Shown here in pieces: positions 37,136-45,750 of a stretch of 64,000 bases of DNA (within the stretch, counting starts at the first letter, position 1; each line of letters starts with the position of its first letter). Origin of the DNA: Sphingomonas phyllosphaerae (GTDB lineage: Bacteria; Pseudomonadota; Alphaproteobacteria; Sphingomonadales; Sphingomonadaceae); assembly GCF_029623345.1 (NCBI RefSeq), contig NZ_JAPYKH010000007.1, positions 1 through 64,000 on the forward strand, read 5' to 3'. The notes below the pieces were generated by a model. It worked only from the letters and a program-made list of their open reading frames with translations, was not told the DNA's origin and did not search any database. The translations under genes and the position numbers were made by a program.

Positions 37136-38461
37136 ATGTCCCGTCGTGTCCTGATCACCGGCGCCAGCGTCGCCGGCAACACCGTCGCTTGGTGGCTTGG
37201 GCGTGCTGGCTTTGACGTTACCGTGGTCGAACGAGCATCCGGCTTTCGCGATGGCGGCCAGAACATCGACGTGCGTGGAGTCGGCCGCGAGGTGCTTCGC
37301 CGAATGGGACTGGAGCAGACCGCGCTGGAGCAGGGCACCGGCGAGAAGGGGACGGCGTGGGTCCGGGAGGACGGCGCGGTTGTCGCCCAGTCCCTCACCG
37401 CCGACACGGGCACCGACGGACCCACTGCTGAGATGGAGATCCTGCGAGGCGATCTGGCTCGCCTGCTCTACGAGCCGGCGAAGGACAATGCGACGTACCG
37501 GTTCGGCGACAGCATCGCGGATGTTGCGCAGGACGAAGACGGCGCGACCGTCAAGTTCGCTGGCGGCATCACCGAGCGATACGACTTGGTCATCGTCGCT
37601 GAGGGCGTCGGGTCGCAGACGCGGGAGCTGGTCTTCCCGGGTGAGAACGCGCCGCGCTGGATGGACCTGACGATCGCCTACTTCACCATCCCGCGACAGT
37701 CGGGCGACGACCGCCTGTGGCGCTGGTACAACGCACCTGGCGGCCGCAGCGTGTCGCTCCGCCCCGATCGGTACGGTACCGCGCGTGCGATGCTGTCGGT
37801 GCAGCAGCCCCCGAAGGGCGAGCAGGATTGGGATGTCGAGCGCCAGAAGGCGGGGCTGCGCGAGCGCTTCGCCGATGCGGGGTGGCAAAGTGCGCGCGTG
37901 CTGGCCGGCATGGAAACGACCAACGACTTTTACTTCGACGTCCTGCGCCAGGTGCGGATGCCGCGCTGGTCGAAGGGGTATCTCGTACTGACCGGCGACG
38001 CCGCTTGGTGCGCGACACCGATCGCCGGCTACGGCACGACCCTGGCGGTCACCGGCGCCTATGTGCTGGCCCAAGAGCTGATCCGCTCGACCGAGGTGCT
38101 GGCGGCGCTGGCGGCCTATGAGCAGGCGATGCGGCCAATGGTCGAGGATGCACAGGGCGTACCCAAGATCGCGCCGCGACTGGCCAACCCGCACAGCCAG
38201 CTCGGCATCCGGCTGCTCCACGGCGTTCTGAACTTGGCGAGCCGCCCCGCAGTGCGCGGCGTCGCCAGCAAGCTGTTCGGCGGCCGCTCGAAGGACGTTG
38301 ACCTGTCACGCTACGACCCTCCGGCGTCCAAAGCGCTAACGACCGCCGCGGACGAGTTCCCGCCGAACCGCCTATTGCCGTTGCTCGGGCTCGTCGCCGG
38401 GCTCAGCGTCGCGACCCTGCTTGTCGCGCGCAGCCGTCGTGACGGTCGGGCTGCAGGGTGA
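37136..38461 (+). CDS. FAD-dependent monooxygenase
   Basis: A 441-residue flavoprotein of the PHBH/TetX type, which hydroxylates a small organic substrate using NAD(P)H and O2. MSRRVLITGASVAGNTVAWW is the Rossmann FAD loop (a GxSxAG form), and YLVLTGDAAWCATPIAGYG the second FAD motif. Residues 400-425 form a hydrophobic C-terminal segment (LLPLLGLVAGLSVATLLVA), so it may be membrane-anchored, which is unusual for the family. A TTG at 37133 has the better spacing from AGGAG (seven bases) and may be the true start. Its stop overlaps the start of a broken DCC gene. Confidence 0.88.
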   Translation: MSRRVLITGASVAGNTVAWWLGRAGFDVTVVERASGFRDGGQNIDVRGVGREVLRRMGLEQTALEQGTGEKGTAWVREDGAVVAQSLTADTGTDGPTAEMEILRGDLARLLYEPAKDNATYRFGDSIADVAQDEDGATVKFAGGITERYDLVIVAEGVGSQTRELVFPGENAPRWMDLTIAYFTIPRQSGDDRLWRWYNAPGGRSVSLRPDRYGTARAMLSVQQPPKGEQDWDVERQKAGLRERFADAGWQSARVLAGMETTNDFYFDVLRQVRMPRWSKGYLVLTGDAAWCATPIAGYGTTLAVTGAYVLAQELIRSTEVLAALAAYEQAMRPMVEDAQGVPKIAPRLANPHSQLGIRLLHGVLNLASRPAVRGVASKLFGGRSKDVDLSRYDPPASKALTTAADEFPPNRLLPLLGLVAGLSVATLLVARSRRDGRAAG

Positions 38462-38548
38462 TCAACAGGGTCACGGTTTGGCACGACGGCGACTGCTTGT
38501 TCTGTCAGCGCGAGATCGCGCTGATGCGCCGGCTAGACACGCGTGGAG
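38458..38548 (+). pseudogene. DCC-family (DUF393) thiol-disulfide protein, truncated
   Basis: Starting at GTG 38458, overlapping the monooxygenase stop, the frame reads VTVWHDGDCLFCQREIALMR, the diagnostic N-terminus of DUF393 proteins with its DGDCxxCxxE motif. A full protein has 120-140 residues; here about 30 codons remain before the MITE-like element starts at 38549. It was translationally coupled to the monooxygenase. Confidence 0.8.
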
Positions 38549-38753
38549 GGCCCTGTCAAACCAAACGCCCCGGCTCCGCGAGCGGGCGAAGGCTTGTGCA
38601 CCGCGGGGCGCTTCAGCTACTATCCTAAGGCTGTCAGTGCCGCGAGCTCTCTCGGGCGAGTTTCGAGATTGCCTTCGTTTGCCTGCCCTTAAGTAAGCAA
38701 ACGGGATAGAAACTCGTCTATGTCGCGCTGGGTGCAGTTGCTTTGACAACACC
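38549..38753. mobile_element. MITE-like element, copy B (205 bp)
   Basis: The ends GGCCCTGTCAAACC and, reversed, GGTGTTGTCAAAGC are inverted repeats. It is related to the element at 32847-33050 over its whole length, with the best blocks at both ends and at GGCTGTCAGTGCCGCGAGC. There is no coding capacity. It separates the ends of two unrelated broken genes, so it marks a rearrangement point rather than a simple insertion. Confidence 0.7.
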
Positions 38754-38755
38754 AA

Positions 38756-38962
38756 CGCAACATATATGCGGTCTATCGCGACGCGTACGGTCAGTTCGAT
38801 GTGGCGGCCAGCTACCAGCTGACGCCCAACGTCCAAGTCGAATTGCAAGGCATCAACGTCGGTGACGCGAAGACCACCGGGTACACGATGGATCACTCAT
38901 TTCCGACCACCTACGAAGCGTCCGGAAGTCGTGTGAGTTTGGGCGTTCGCGCGCAGTTTTAA
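38756..38962 (+). pseudogene. TonB-dependent receptor, C-terminal remnant
   Basis: Starting right after the MITE-like element, the frame reads NIYAVYRDAYGQFDVAASYQ and continues LTPNVQVELQGINVGD, ending in GVRAQF and a stop at 38960-38962. These are the last strands of a TonB-dependent receptor barrel with its terminal Phe, about 68 residues. Nothing upstream belongs to it. Confidence 0.75.
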
Positions 38963-39134
38963 GGCCTCATTGGTTCTCGCGCGCGCTGAAGAGCGGCGAC
39001 CTGCGTGGTGGCGCTCTCCGGCAGCGCATCAGTGAGGAGAAGGGTGCTCGGAGGCGTGCTGCCAAGTTTCGGCGAACTCACGACTGCAGCGGGAATATCA
39101 CTCGTTCTTATCGGGGAGTTAGGACCTACTAATT

Positions 39135-39195
39135 ATGAGCGAATGGCTGAATTTGGACGGCGGGCAGATCGCTCTGAGTAACCGGTATTGGGTCT
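39135..39195 (+). repeat. dispersed intergenic repeat, copy 9
   Basis: A core copy: ATGAGCGAATGGCTGAATTT, then GGACGGCGGGCAGATCG, ending AACCGGTATTGGGTCTC. It lies just beyond the end of the iron operon. Confidence 0.55.
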
Positions 39196-39242
39196 CAAAG
39201 GCTTCGCAAAACTGATACACGGGCCGTCTTCCAACGATATCG

Positions 39243-40217
39243 TCAGCAATCCTCCGATGTGAGCATCCCTGCGAGTCGACGCGAGAGCAGCTCCTGATAG
39301 CTGTCGTTGGTCCTGACGATCAAACGAATAGGATAGTCCAGCGCCATCACCTCTGCGGGTGGGGCAACGAGCGCGATCGTGGCGAGCGCGTCGGCCAGCG
39401 CCGCGCTCGGCGCGATCACGCTGGCAGAGACGGCGACGTGCGCGGGCCGCGCGCCGGTGCGCGGGTCGAGATTGTGCGCGCCGCGGACGTACGTCCCGGA
39501 AGTGGCCACTGCGAGCTGATGCGCGGCCACGCGCAGCGGCGGCACGTCCGCTCCGCTGGGCGGTTCGACGTCGACCCACCAGGGGTCGCCGTCGGGACGC
39601 CACCCGCGACCGACGAGCTCGCCGCCGATCTCCACGAGGCAGTGGCGCACGCCCAACTCGCCCAGCAGATCGGCGACGGCGTCGACCGCATAACCCTTGG
39701 CGATGCCCGAGAGGTCGAGCCGAACGCCCCCGGACTGGCGCAGCCGTCGCCGCGGCGCGTCCCACGTCAGCCGGCGCCACCCACTTCGTGCGACCGCCTC
39801 CGCGATCTCCCACGGTGCTGGCGCAACACGCGCACCTGGTGGTCCAAAGCCCCAGATGTCGACCAGTACGCCGATCGCGGGATCGAAAGCGCCCTCGCTA
39901 CGCGCCGCCAGCGCGAGCGCCAGGTCGACGACGCGCGCGAGGTCCGCCGGCAGCTCGTGCCAGCTGCCGGCCGGCGCGTCGTTGAAGCGCGACAGCGCGG
40001 AGCCGGGCTCCCAATGGCTCATCTGGTCGACCAGCGCGGTGAGCCGCGCCGTAATCGCGGCGGCGACCGCCCCCGGCGAGACCCGGCCGGCGTAGCGCAC
40101 GCGCCACGTCGTGCCCATCGTCTCGCCCTCGACCAGCTCAACCCGCGCGGCGGGATCGTGCGGCGCCAGCGCCGCCGGATCGATCGCTGGCGGCAGCGCG
40201 ATCCGGGGCGCCAGCAT
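39243..40217 (-). CDS. apbE: FAD:protein FMN transferase ApbE
   Basis: A 324-residue flavin transferase that links FMN through a phosphoester to a Ser or Thr of extracytosolic proteins, using FAD. ETMGTTWRVRYAGR is the N-terminal strand, VRLDLSGIAKGYAVDAVADL the conserved FAD/Mg motif and LVEIGGELVGRGWRPDG the second. ATSGTYVRGAHNLDPRTGARP is the active loop. There is no obvious signal peptide or lipobox at this start, which is odd because classical ApbE acts in the periplasm. The start overlaps the DUF4198 stop by one base. It is last in the iron operon; its likely client is the DUF2271 protein. Confidence 0.94.
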   Translation of the reverse strand: MLAPRIALPPAIDPAALAPHDPAARVELVEGETMGTTWRVRYAGRVSPGAVAAAITARLTALVDQMSHWEPGSALSRFNDAPAGSWHELPADLARVVDLALALAARSEGAFDPAIGVLVDIWGFGPPGARVAPAPWEIAEAVARSGWRRLTWDAPRRRLRQSGGVRLDLSGIAKGYAVDAVADLLGELGVRHCLVEIGGELVGRGWRPDGDPWWVDVEPPSGADVPPLRVAAHQLAVATSGTYVRGAHNLDPRTGARPAHVAVSASVIAPSAALADALATIALVAPPAEVMALDYPIRLIVRTNDSYQELLSRRLAGMLTSEDC

Positions 40218-41062
40218 CAGGGTGTCATGACCTCGAGCGTGGTGCTGTAGCTCATCCGCCGCTGCGTCGCGCGCGGCGCGGTCGCGCGCGCGTCGGTCAG
40301 CGTCGCGTTGAGCCAGTACATGCCCGCGCCCGGCCAGTCGATCGCGAGCGTGCCGTCCGCCGCGGTGGTCAGCTCGCGCGCGCCCTCGGCGTCGCGGTAG
40401 CGCTTGCCGCCGGGCACCAACGTCACCTTGAGCGAGGCGGCGGGCTGGCCGTCGACCAGGAAGCGGAAGCGCGTGGTCTCGCCCGCGACCAGTTCGTCGG
40501 GGTGGGTGACATAGTCGATCTCGAGTCCCTTGCCGCTCGGCCGCAGCACGGTGCGGGTCGGCTCGCCCGCGGTGACGAAGATCTCGTTGCGCGCTAACGT
40601 CTCGGTCAGGCGCACGTCGGTGGCGTCGGCGGGGATGTCGGCGACGGTCAGCGGCGATTGGCGCGGCCCGCCCTCGCTCGCCGGCGGGCCGCCGCGGCCG
40701 CCGACGCGTTTCTCCACGCCGCCGATCTTGAAGCTGCCCATGACGCCCGACATCGCGCTGCCGATCTTCCAGGTGCCCGGCTTGTCGAGGCGGACGTCGA
40801 AAACTGAGCGATAGCGACCGGTGGCGCCGTTCTGGAGCGTCCCCGGCGTGCCGTCGGGCTGCCAGACCCGCACCGTCTCGAGCCGGCCGGGCTGGTGGTC
40901 GGCGTAGAACAGGTCGTTCGACACTGCGCTGTCGACCGTCACCCAGCCGTCGGTGCCGGAGAAGATCGTGCCCGACGGCAGCAGCCACATGCGATGCGCC
41001 GACACGGCGGCAGGCAGCGCCAGCAGCGCGGCGGCGACGAGGAAGCGGGAACGTGCGATCAT
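40217..41062 (-). CDS. DUF4198 periplasmic protein
   Basis: A 281-residue exported protein. The signal peptide is MIARSRFLVAAALLALPAAV and the mature part begins HRMWLLPSGTIFSGTDGW, the hallmark of DUF4198 (also called nickel or metal-uptake substrate-specific component-like), whose His just after the signal cleavage is a probable metal ligand. The fold is predicted to be two Ig-like beta domains (VTHPDELVAGETTRFRFLVD in the second). I infer a periplasmic metal- or partner-binding role in the iron system. It lies 19 bases after the DUF2271 gene. Confidence 0.88.
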   Translation of the reverse strand: MIARSRFLVAAALLALPAAVSAHRMWLLPSGTIFSGTDGWVTVDSAVSNDLFYADHQPGRLETVRVWQPDGTPGTLQNGATGRYRSVFDVRLDKPGTWKIGSAMSGVMGSFKIGGVEKRVGGRGGPPASEGGPRQSPLTVADIPADATDVRLTETLARNEIFVTAGEPTRTVLRPSGKGLEIDYVTHPDELVAGETTRFRFLVDGQPAASLKVTLVPGGKRYRDAEGARELTTAADGTLAIDWPGAGMYWLNATLTDARATAPRATQRRMSYSTTLEVMTP

Positions 41063-41081
41063 GAGAGGGCCTCCGGCAAGA

Positions 41082-41558
41082 TCAGCGGGCGGTGACGGTG
41101 ACAGCGCCGAGCTCATGGCTGCCGCTCGCGCGCGCGGCGCCTGGCACCGTGAGCGGCACCTGGACCAGCTCGCGTCCGCCGGTCTCGCGCGCCGCCTCCA
41201 CGTGGAGGACATAGGCGCCCGGGCGGACGGCGGCGGGCAGCGTTATGGTGTGGACGCCGGGCGGTCGCGTCGCACCGCTGATGCCGTCCGCGGGGAGGTG
41301 CAGGCTGCGTCCGCCCTTGCGCCACCATCCGCGCAGGTCGGCAAGCCACTTGGTGCCGGGCTCGGCGCCGCTCTTCTTCACGTCATACCAGAGCGCGAGC
41401 GTCCGCGCCGCGCCGCCGCCCGCAGGTTCGAGCCACACCGCGACATAGGGGCGGTGATATTCGGCGACGGCGAGACGCGGCACGGTGACGCTGACGGTGC
41501 CCGCCGCGGCGGGGGTCGCCATGGTGCCGGCGGCGAGCACGAGCAGGGAAGGGCGCAT
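41082..41558 (-). CDS. DUF2271 protein with candidate flavinylation motif
   Basis: A 158-residue exported protein. The signal peptide is about MRPSLLVLAAGTMATPAAAG. The mature part resembles DUF2271 (YVAVWLEPAGGGAARTLALW, with Trp79 in LRGWWRKGG). Residues 91-97 read DGISGAT, which fits the D-x-x-S/T-G-A-S/T site that ApbE modifies in NqrC and RnfG; T97 would carry FMN. ApbE is encoded in the same operon. I infer a periplasmic flavoprotein that passes electrons between the PepSY membrane protein and a ferric substrate. The start follows the PepSY gene's stop by 11 bases. Confidence 0.88.
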   Translation of the reverse strand: MRPSLLVLAAGTMATPAAAGTVSVTVPRLAVAEYHRPYVAVWLEPAGGGAARTLALWYDVKKSGAEPGTKWLADLRGWWRKGGRSLHLPADGISGATRPPGVHTITLPAAVRPGAYVLHVEAARETGGRELVQVPLTVPGAARASGSHELGAVTVTAR

Positions 41559-41569
41559 GGCAAGTCCTC

Positions 41570-42205
41570 TCAGTGGATCAGCAAAAGCGCGATCAGCGCC
41601 GGCGCGGCGAGGCCCAGCGCGACCAGCGGCCAAGTCGCGCGGCGATGGCGTGCGTGGAGGTGAAGCAGCAGCAGCCCGGTCAGCGTGAACAGCACGCAGG
41701 CCGCAGCGAACAGGTCGATGAACCAGAACCAGGCGACGCCGGCGTTGCGCCCCTTGTGCAGGTCGTTGAGGTAGGAGATCCAGCCGCGGTCGGTGATCTC
41801 CGCGGTGATCGCGCCAGTCGCGCGGTCGACGCTGACCCACGCGTCACCGCCGGGGCGCGGCAGCGCGACATAGACCTCGCCATCGGACCATTCGGCGGCG
41901 CGCGCGGTCGGATCGACGCCGACCGCGCGCGCGACCGCCTCGCCGACCGCGAGCGGCAGCGGCGCGTCCTTGGCGTGCGCGCCGACGAGCTGGTGGCGCA
42001 GTGCCGCGGGCAGGATCGCGGCGCGCTCGGTGACCACCGGCGTCGCAGAGATGCTGGCGGCGTGGTTGAGCGTGACCCCGGTGAGCGCGAACAGCAGCAT
42101 CGCCACCAGCGACACCGCCGCGCTGACCCAGTGCCAGGTGTGGAGCTGCTTGAGCCACCACGAGCGCCAGCGCCTCGCCGCCGGCCTGCGTGCCGCGACG
42201 CTCAC
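41570..42205 (-). CDS. PepSY-associated membrane protein
   Basis: A 211-residue protein with three hydrophobic segments, about residues 28-48, 160-182 and 190-210, and a periplasmic PepSY-like part between the first two. His residues sit near the membrane edges ([24 protein letters not shown]), as in PepSY_TM proteins such as FoxB and PiuB, where they may bind haem. These relatives are implicated in reducing ferric siderophores in the periplasm. Translation is coupled to the dioxygenase (ATGA). The likely role is moving electrons across the membrane. Confidence 0.88.
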   Translation of the reverse strand: MSVAARRPAARRWRSWWLKQLHTWHWVSAAVSLVAMLLFALTGVTLNHAASISATPVVTERAAILPAALRHQLVGAHAKDAPLPLAVGEAVARAVGVDPTARAAEWSDGEVYVALPRPGGDAWVSVDRATGAITAEITDRGWISYLNDLHKGRNAGVAWFWFIDLFAAACVLFTLTGLLLLHLHARHRRATWPLVALGLAAPALIALLLIH

Positions 42206-42885
42206 GCGTCGGCCCAGCGGCGCAGCAGGTTGTGGTAGACGCCGGTGAGCTGCACCACCGGGCCGTCGCCCTGGCCGCGATCGGACGCGACCGCCTGGAT
42301 CGCGCGATCGAGCTCGAACAGCGTCCGGCGCTCGCCGTCGTCGCGCACCATCGACTGGAGCCAGAAGAAGCTCGCCACGCGCTCGCCGCGCGTGACCGGG
42401 GTGACGCGGTGCAGGCTGGAGGCGGGGTAGAGGACGAGATGACCCGCCGGCAGCTTGACCGACTGCGGCCCGAACTGGTCCTCGATCACCAGCGCGCCGC
42501 CGTCATAGGCAGCGGGATCCTCTAGGAAGAGCGTCGCCGATAGGTCCGAGCGGAGGCGGAAGTCGGTCCCGCGCTTCATCCGGATCGCATTGTCGACGTG
42601 GAGGCCGAAGTCCTCGCCGCCGGCATAGCGGCTAAAGAGCGGCGGGAAGACCTTGAGCGGCAGCGCCGCCGCGACGAACAGCGGCGTGCGCCCGAGCGCG
42701 TCGAGGATCATCCCGCCAGCCTCGCGCGCGGCGGCCGAGTCCTCGGGCAGCTGGCGGTTGCGCTTGGCGAGCGCCGACTGCGGCCCTGAGGTGACGTTGC
42801 CGTCGACCCACTCGCCGGCGTCGATGATCGCGCGGACCCGCGCGAGCGCGGCGGCGTCGAGCACGTCGGGGATGGCGATCAGCAT
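42202..42885 (-). CDS. piuC: Fe(II)/2-oxoglutarate dioxygenase, PiuC/PKHD type
   Basis: A 227-residue oxygenase of the PKHD-hydroxylase family, a regular companion of Fe-siderophore TonB receptors such as PiuA. The iron ligands are H96 and D98 (GLHVDNA) and H159 (SSLHRV), with R169 for 2-oxoglutarate. The length is typical (225-227). The substrate is unknown; it may modify the imported siderophore or a receptor. It lies 34 bases after the receptor and overlaps the PepSY gene. Confidence 0.95.
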   Translation of the reverse strand: MLIAIPDVLDAAALARVRAIIDAGEWVDGNVTSGPQSALAKRNRQLPEDSAAAREAGGMILDALGRTPLFVAAALPLKVFPPLFSRYAGGEDFGLHVDNAIRMKRGTDFRLRSDLSATLFLEDPAAYDGGALVIEDQFGPQSVKLPAGHLVLYPASSLHRVTPVTRGERVASFFWLQSMVRDDGERRTLFELDRAIQAVASDRGQGDGPVVQLTGVYHNLLRRWADA

Positions 42886-42919
42886 GCGCGTGCTCCGTCC
42901 GGGTCCGTCACCGCGCCGC

Positions 42920-45289
42920 TCAGAAATTGTAGAAGAGGCTGAGCACCGCCGAGCGCGCGTCGCCGGGCACCGCCCAGCCGTTGTTGCGCACGCCCGTGTA
43001 ATAGCGCTCGTTGCCGACGTTCTGGACGTTGAGCTGCGCGGTCAGCCCGCCCGCGAAGGTGTAGGCGAGATAGGCGCGGTGGATCAGATAATCGTCCACC
43101 AGCGGCTGCGCCGGCGCCGCGAGCGACGCGGCGGCGATGGCGAACCCGCCCTGGTAGGTCAGGCCGTAGCCGAGCTCGAGCCCGAACGGGAGGCGGTAGG
43201 TGGTGAACAGGCTGCCCGAGTGTTCGGGTGTCTGCGTCAGCCGGCTGCCGCGCTGCGGGTCTGGCACCGCGGACGAGTTGCCGCATGCCACGCTCGGCGC
43301 AGCGAGGCAGCGGTCCGACACCGACTGGCGGATCGTGCCGTCGAGATAGGTGTAGTTGGCGAAGATCGTCCAGGCCGGCGTGATCGCGCCCGAGGCGCCG
43401 AGCGCGACGCCGTCGACGCGGCTGCGACCGTCGAGCACCTGTGTCGACGAAGGCAGCGCGGGGTCGACCGAGGGGACGCGATAATTGGTGCGTTCGTTGC
43501 GGAACACCGCGGCGGTGAGCTCGAGCCGCCCGAAGACGCTCGCCTTGACCCCGACCTCGTAGTTGCGAGCGGTCTCGGGCGCGACTTGGCAGGGGTCGTA
43601 GGTGACGGCGGCACCGTCGATCACCTGCACCACCGGCGCACCGCAGCCGAGCCTGACCGTTGTGGAGGAGGGCGTCTTGGCATTGCCGTAGCTGGCATAG
43701 ACGCTGACCTGCCGCACGGGGTGCAGCACCACGCCGCCGCGGTAGGAGAAGAGCCGCTCGCGACTCTGCTGCGGCCGCTGGGCGAGTTCGGTCACCTGCG
43801 TCGCGCCCGGCGGCACGACCGCGAGCGGCAGATTGCGGAAGGTGGCGTGCTGCGACTCCCAGCGTACGCCGCCGTTCAGCTCGACGAAGCGGCCGAGTTC
43901 GAGCGTGTCGAACGCGTAGACGGCGAGGTTGCGCGTCTCGCCGCGCGCCTGCGCGGTGACGGTGCGGTGGAGCGGCCCGCGCCACGTCGTGTCAGGGTCG
44001 CCGATCGACAGAACCGGCAGCGGCGTCACCGCCGACCCGTCGGCGTTGCGCAGCAGCGAGGCGGTCGTGATCGCGTAATCCTCGATCGCGCCTGAGAGGC
44101 CGAGGTTGAGCGTGTTGCGGACGCCGCCCTTAGCGCCAGTCGCGACGCGCAGGTCGGTCTGGTTGTAGAGTAGCTGCGCTTCCTGATCGCGGACCAGCCC
44201 GCGCGGCCCCGACGGCCGCCACTCGCCGGGCGCGAGGCCGGTGGGACAGGCGGCGCCGGTCGGCTGGAGCGCGAGCCCGGTTAGGCAGAAGGTGCCCTGC
44301 GGCGCGCTGGTGACGCCGTTCTGTACGACGTGCTGCCAGCGCGTTAGATTGCGCACCGACACCGCCTCGCTGACCGCGTGGCGGAAGGTGGCGGTCGCGC
44401 GGTCGAGCACCTGGTCCTGCTTGTCGAGGTTGACGATGCCGTAATAGGCCGAGCGATCCGCACCCGGCAGCAGGCCGTTCGACAGAGCGGTGCGGAAGAA
44501 GGGCACGCCATAGTAAGGCGTGTTGTCGTCCTCCTGGTGGACATAGGCGAGCGTCAGGCTGGTAAGCCCGTCGATCCCGATCGTGACCGCTGGAGCTACG
44601 CCCCAGCGTTCGAACTTCTCGACGTCGCGCCCGGGCACGTCGTTGCGGTGGTAGGCGGCGTTGAGCCGCACCGCTACGTCGTCGCCGACGCGCTTGTTGG
44701 CGTCGATCGCGGCGCGATAGTAATCGTCGGTGCCGATCGAGCCTTGCACAACGGTGAGATCGCGCGGCGTCGGCACCTTCGACACCAGGTTGATCGTGCC
44801 GCCGACCGAGCCCGAGCCGTTGAAGACGCTGTTGGCGCCGTTGTAGACCTCGATCTGCTGAAGGTTGAACGGGTCGGTGCGGCTGTACTGGCCGCTGTCG
44901 CGCACGCCGTCGACGGTGATGTCGTTTGTGGCGGAATAACCGCGCAGGTTGATGTTGTCGCCGTAGCCGCCGCCACCCTCGCCGGCCCCGAAGGTGATGC
45001 CGGGGATCGTCTGCAGCGCGTCGCGGAGCGTCTGGAGATTCTGCTTGCGGATCGTCTGGTCGTTGAGGACCGTGACCGTCTGCGGCAGGTCGATCAGCGC
45101 CGAGGTGGCCTTCGGGCTCTCAAGCTTCGCTGGCTCGGCCGGGGTTCCGTTGACGATGATGTCGTCGCGCCCGTCGGTGCGATCCTGCGCCGTGAGCGGT
45201 GCGCCCGTGGCGGGATCCGCCGCGGCTGGCGCGGAGGCGATGAACCCGACGCACGAGAGCGCCAGGAAGGTCGGTCCATTTTTCAACAT
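42920..45289 (-). CDS. TonB-dependent siderophore receptor, Fiu/PiuA-like
   Basis: A 789-residue catecholate-type siderophore receptor. ATG 45289 is chosen because of the GGGGGG ribosome binding site just upstream and a good signal peptide ([17 protein letters not shown]). The plug carries [32 protein letters not shown] and [18 protein letters not shown]; the barrel ends LSLFYNF. This order of plug motifs fits Fiu, CirA-like and PiuA receptors. It heads the operon with PiuC and the PepSY/DUF/ApbE set. A Fur-box-like palindrome is found upstream, so iron repression is likely. Confidence 0.94.
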   Translation of the reverse strand: MLKNGPTFLALSCVGFIASAPAAADPATGAPLTAQDRTDGRDDIIVNGTPAEPAKLESPKATSALIDLPQTVTVLNDQTIRKQNLQTLRDALQTIPGITFGAGEGGGGYGDNINLRGYSATNDITVDGVRDSGQYSRTDPFNLQQIEVYNGANSVFNGSGSVGGTINLVSKVPTPRDLTVVQGSIGTDDYYRAAIDANKRVGDDVAVRLNAAYHRNDVPGRDVEKFERWGVAPAVTIGIDGLTSLTLAYVHQEDDNTPYYGVPFFRTALSNGLLPGADRSAYYGIVNLDKQDQVLDRATATFRHAVSEAVSVRNLTRWQHVVQNGVTSAPQGTFCLTGLALQPTGAACPTGLAPGEWRPSGPRGLVRDQEAQLLYNQTDLRVATGAKGGVRNTLNLGLSGAIEDYAITTASLLRNADGSAVTPLPVLSIGDPDTTWRGPLHRTVTAQARGETRNLAVYAFDTLELGRFVELNGGVRWESQHATFRNLPLAVVPPGATQVTELAQRPQQSRERLFSYRGGVVLHPVRQVSVYASYGNAKTPSSTTVRLGCGAPVVQVIDGAAVTYDPCQVAPETARNYEVGVKASVFGRLELTAAVFRNERTNYRVPSVDPALPSSTQVLDGRSRVDGVALGASGAITPAWTIFANYTYLDGTIRQSVSDRCLAAPSVACGNSSAVPDPQRGSRLTQTPEHSGSLFTTYRLPFGLELGYGLTYQGGFAIAAASLAAPAQPLVDDYLIHRAYLAYTFAGGLTAQLNVQNVGNERYYTGVRNNGWAVPGDARSAVLSLFYNF

Positions 45290-45343
45290 TGTAGCCCCCC
45301 TGTTGCGAATGGCGATATTGCGACCGAATTGCAGAGTCAAGGC

Positions 45344-45365
45344 TAATGCGAATCGTTCGCGTGTT
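45344..45365. promoter_or_regulatory. Fur-box-like palindrome
   Basis: TAATGCGAATCGTTCGCGT contains the inverted repeat GCGAA-TCG-TTCGC, which resembles alphaproteobacterial Fur or Irr-type boxes with an AATCRTTC centre. It lies 55-76 bases before the siderophore receptor start, in the region shared with the divergent B12-controlled gene. Confidence 0.5.
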
Positions 45366-45454
45366 GCCGTGTGGTTGGTGGGGAGCAGGTAGAAAGATAT
45401 AAAGCTTTCTTTATGTCCTGCTTGACGCGCCGCTTCGTCTCGCCGATGCGATGC

Positions 45455-45640
45455 CGGTCAAGGTTCTCCGGTCGGCTCGCCGCGCCGGAGCTAAGACGGG
45501 AAGCCGGTGCGATGCCGGCGCTGCCCCCGCAACTGTAAGCGGCGAGCAGGTGGTCGCTCCGTGTCACTGGTCGCTTTCGCGGCCGGGAAGGCCAGACCAT
45601 CCGCACCGACCCGCGAGCCAGGAGACCTGCCTCGACGCCA
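45455..45640 (+). ncRNA. cobalamin riboswitch
   Basis: The core blocks are in the right order: GGGAAGCCGGTGCGATGCCG, then GCTGCCCCCGCAACTGTAAG, then CACTGG, then GGCCGGGAAGGCC, and the B12 box GCGAGCCAGGAGACCTGCC near 45613-45631. This adenosylcobalamin or hydroxocobalamin aptamer precedes the TonB receptor at 45751, which it would shut off when B12 is plentiful. Confidence 0.95.
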
Positions 45641-45654
45641 TAACGTCCACCGGC

Positions 45655-45749
45655 GGGGTGCCCGGTCTGGCCGCTCGCATGCCGCGGCCGGGCCACCCCG
45701 TTCGCGCGCGCCGGTGTCTGGTCCGCGTACCCCGTCCTTCATCGGGGTA
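45655..45749 (+). promoter_or_regulatory. riboswitch expression platform hairpins
   Basis: A long GC-rich stem occupies 45655-45699 (GGGGTG-CCCGG on the left, CCGGGCCACCCC on the right). A second hairpin, TACCCCG (45728-45734) with CGGGGTA (45743-45749), ends one base before the ATG at 45751. Because its right arm holds the only G-rich, Shine-Dalgarno-like bases, it could block ribosome binding. Confidence 0.55.
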
Positions 45750-45750
45750 T

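Noticed and set aside
40218..40988. N-terminal extension of the ApbE frame
   Set aside because: The frame is open, but the translation overlaps the DUF4198 gene and is Arg-rich; ATG 40217 gives the family N-terminus and is coupled to the upstream gene.
45451..45750. N-terminal extension of the B12-controlled receptor
   Set aside because: The frame is open but the DNA is the cobalamin riboswitch; ATG 45751 starts a proper signal peptide.
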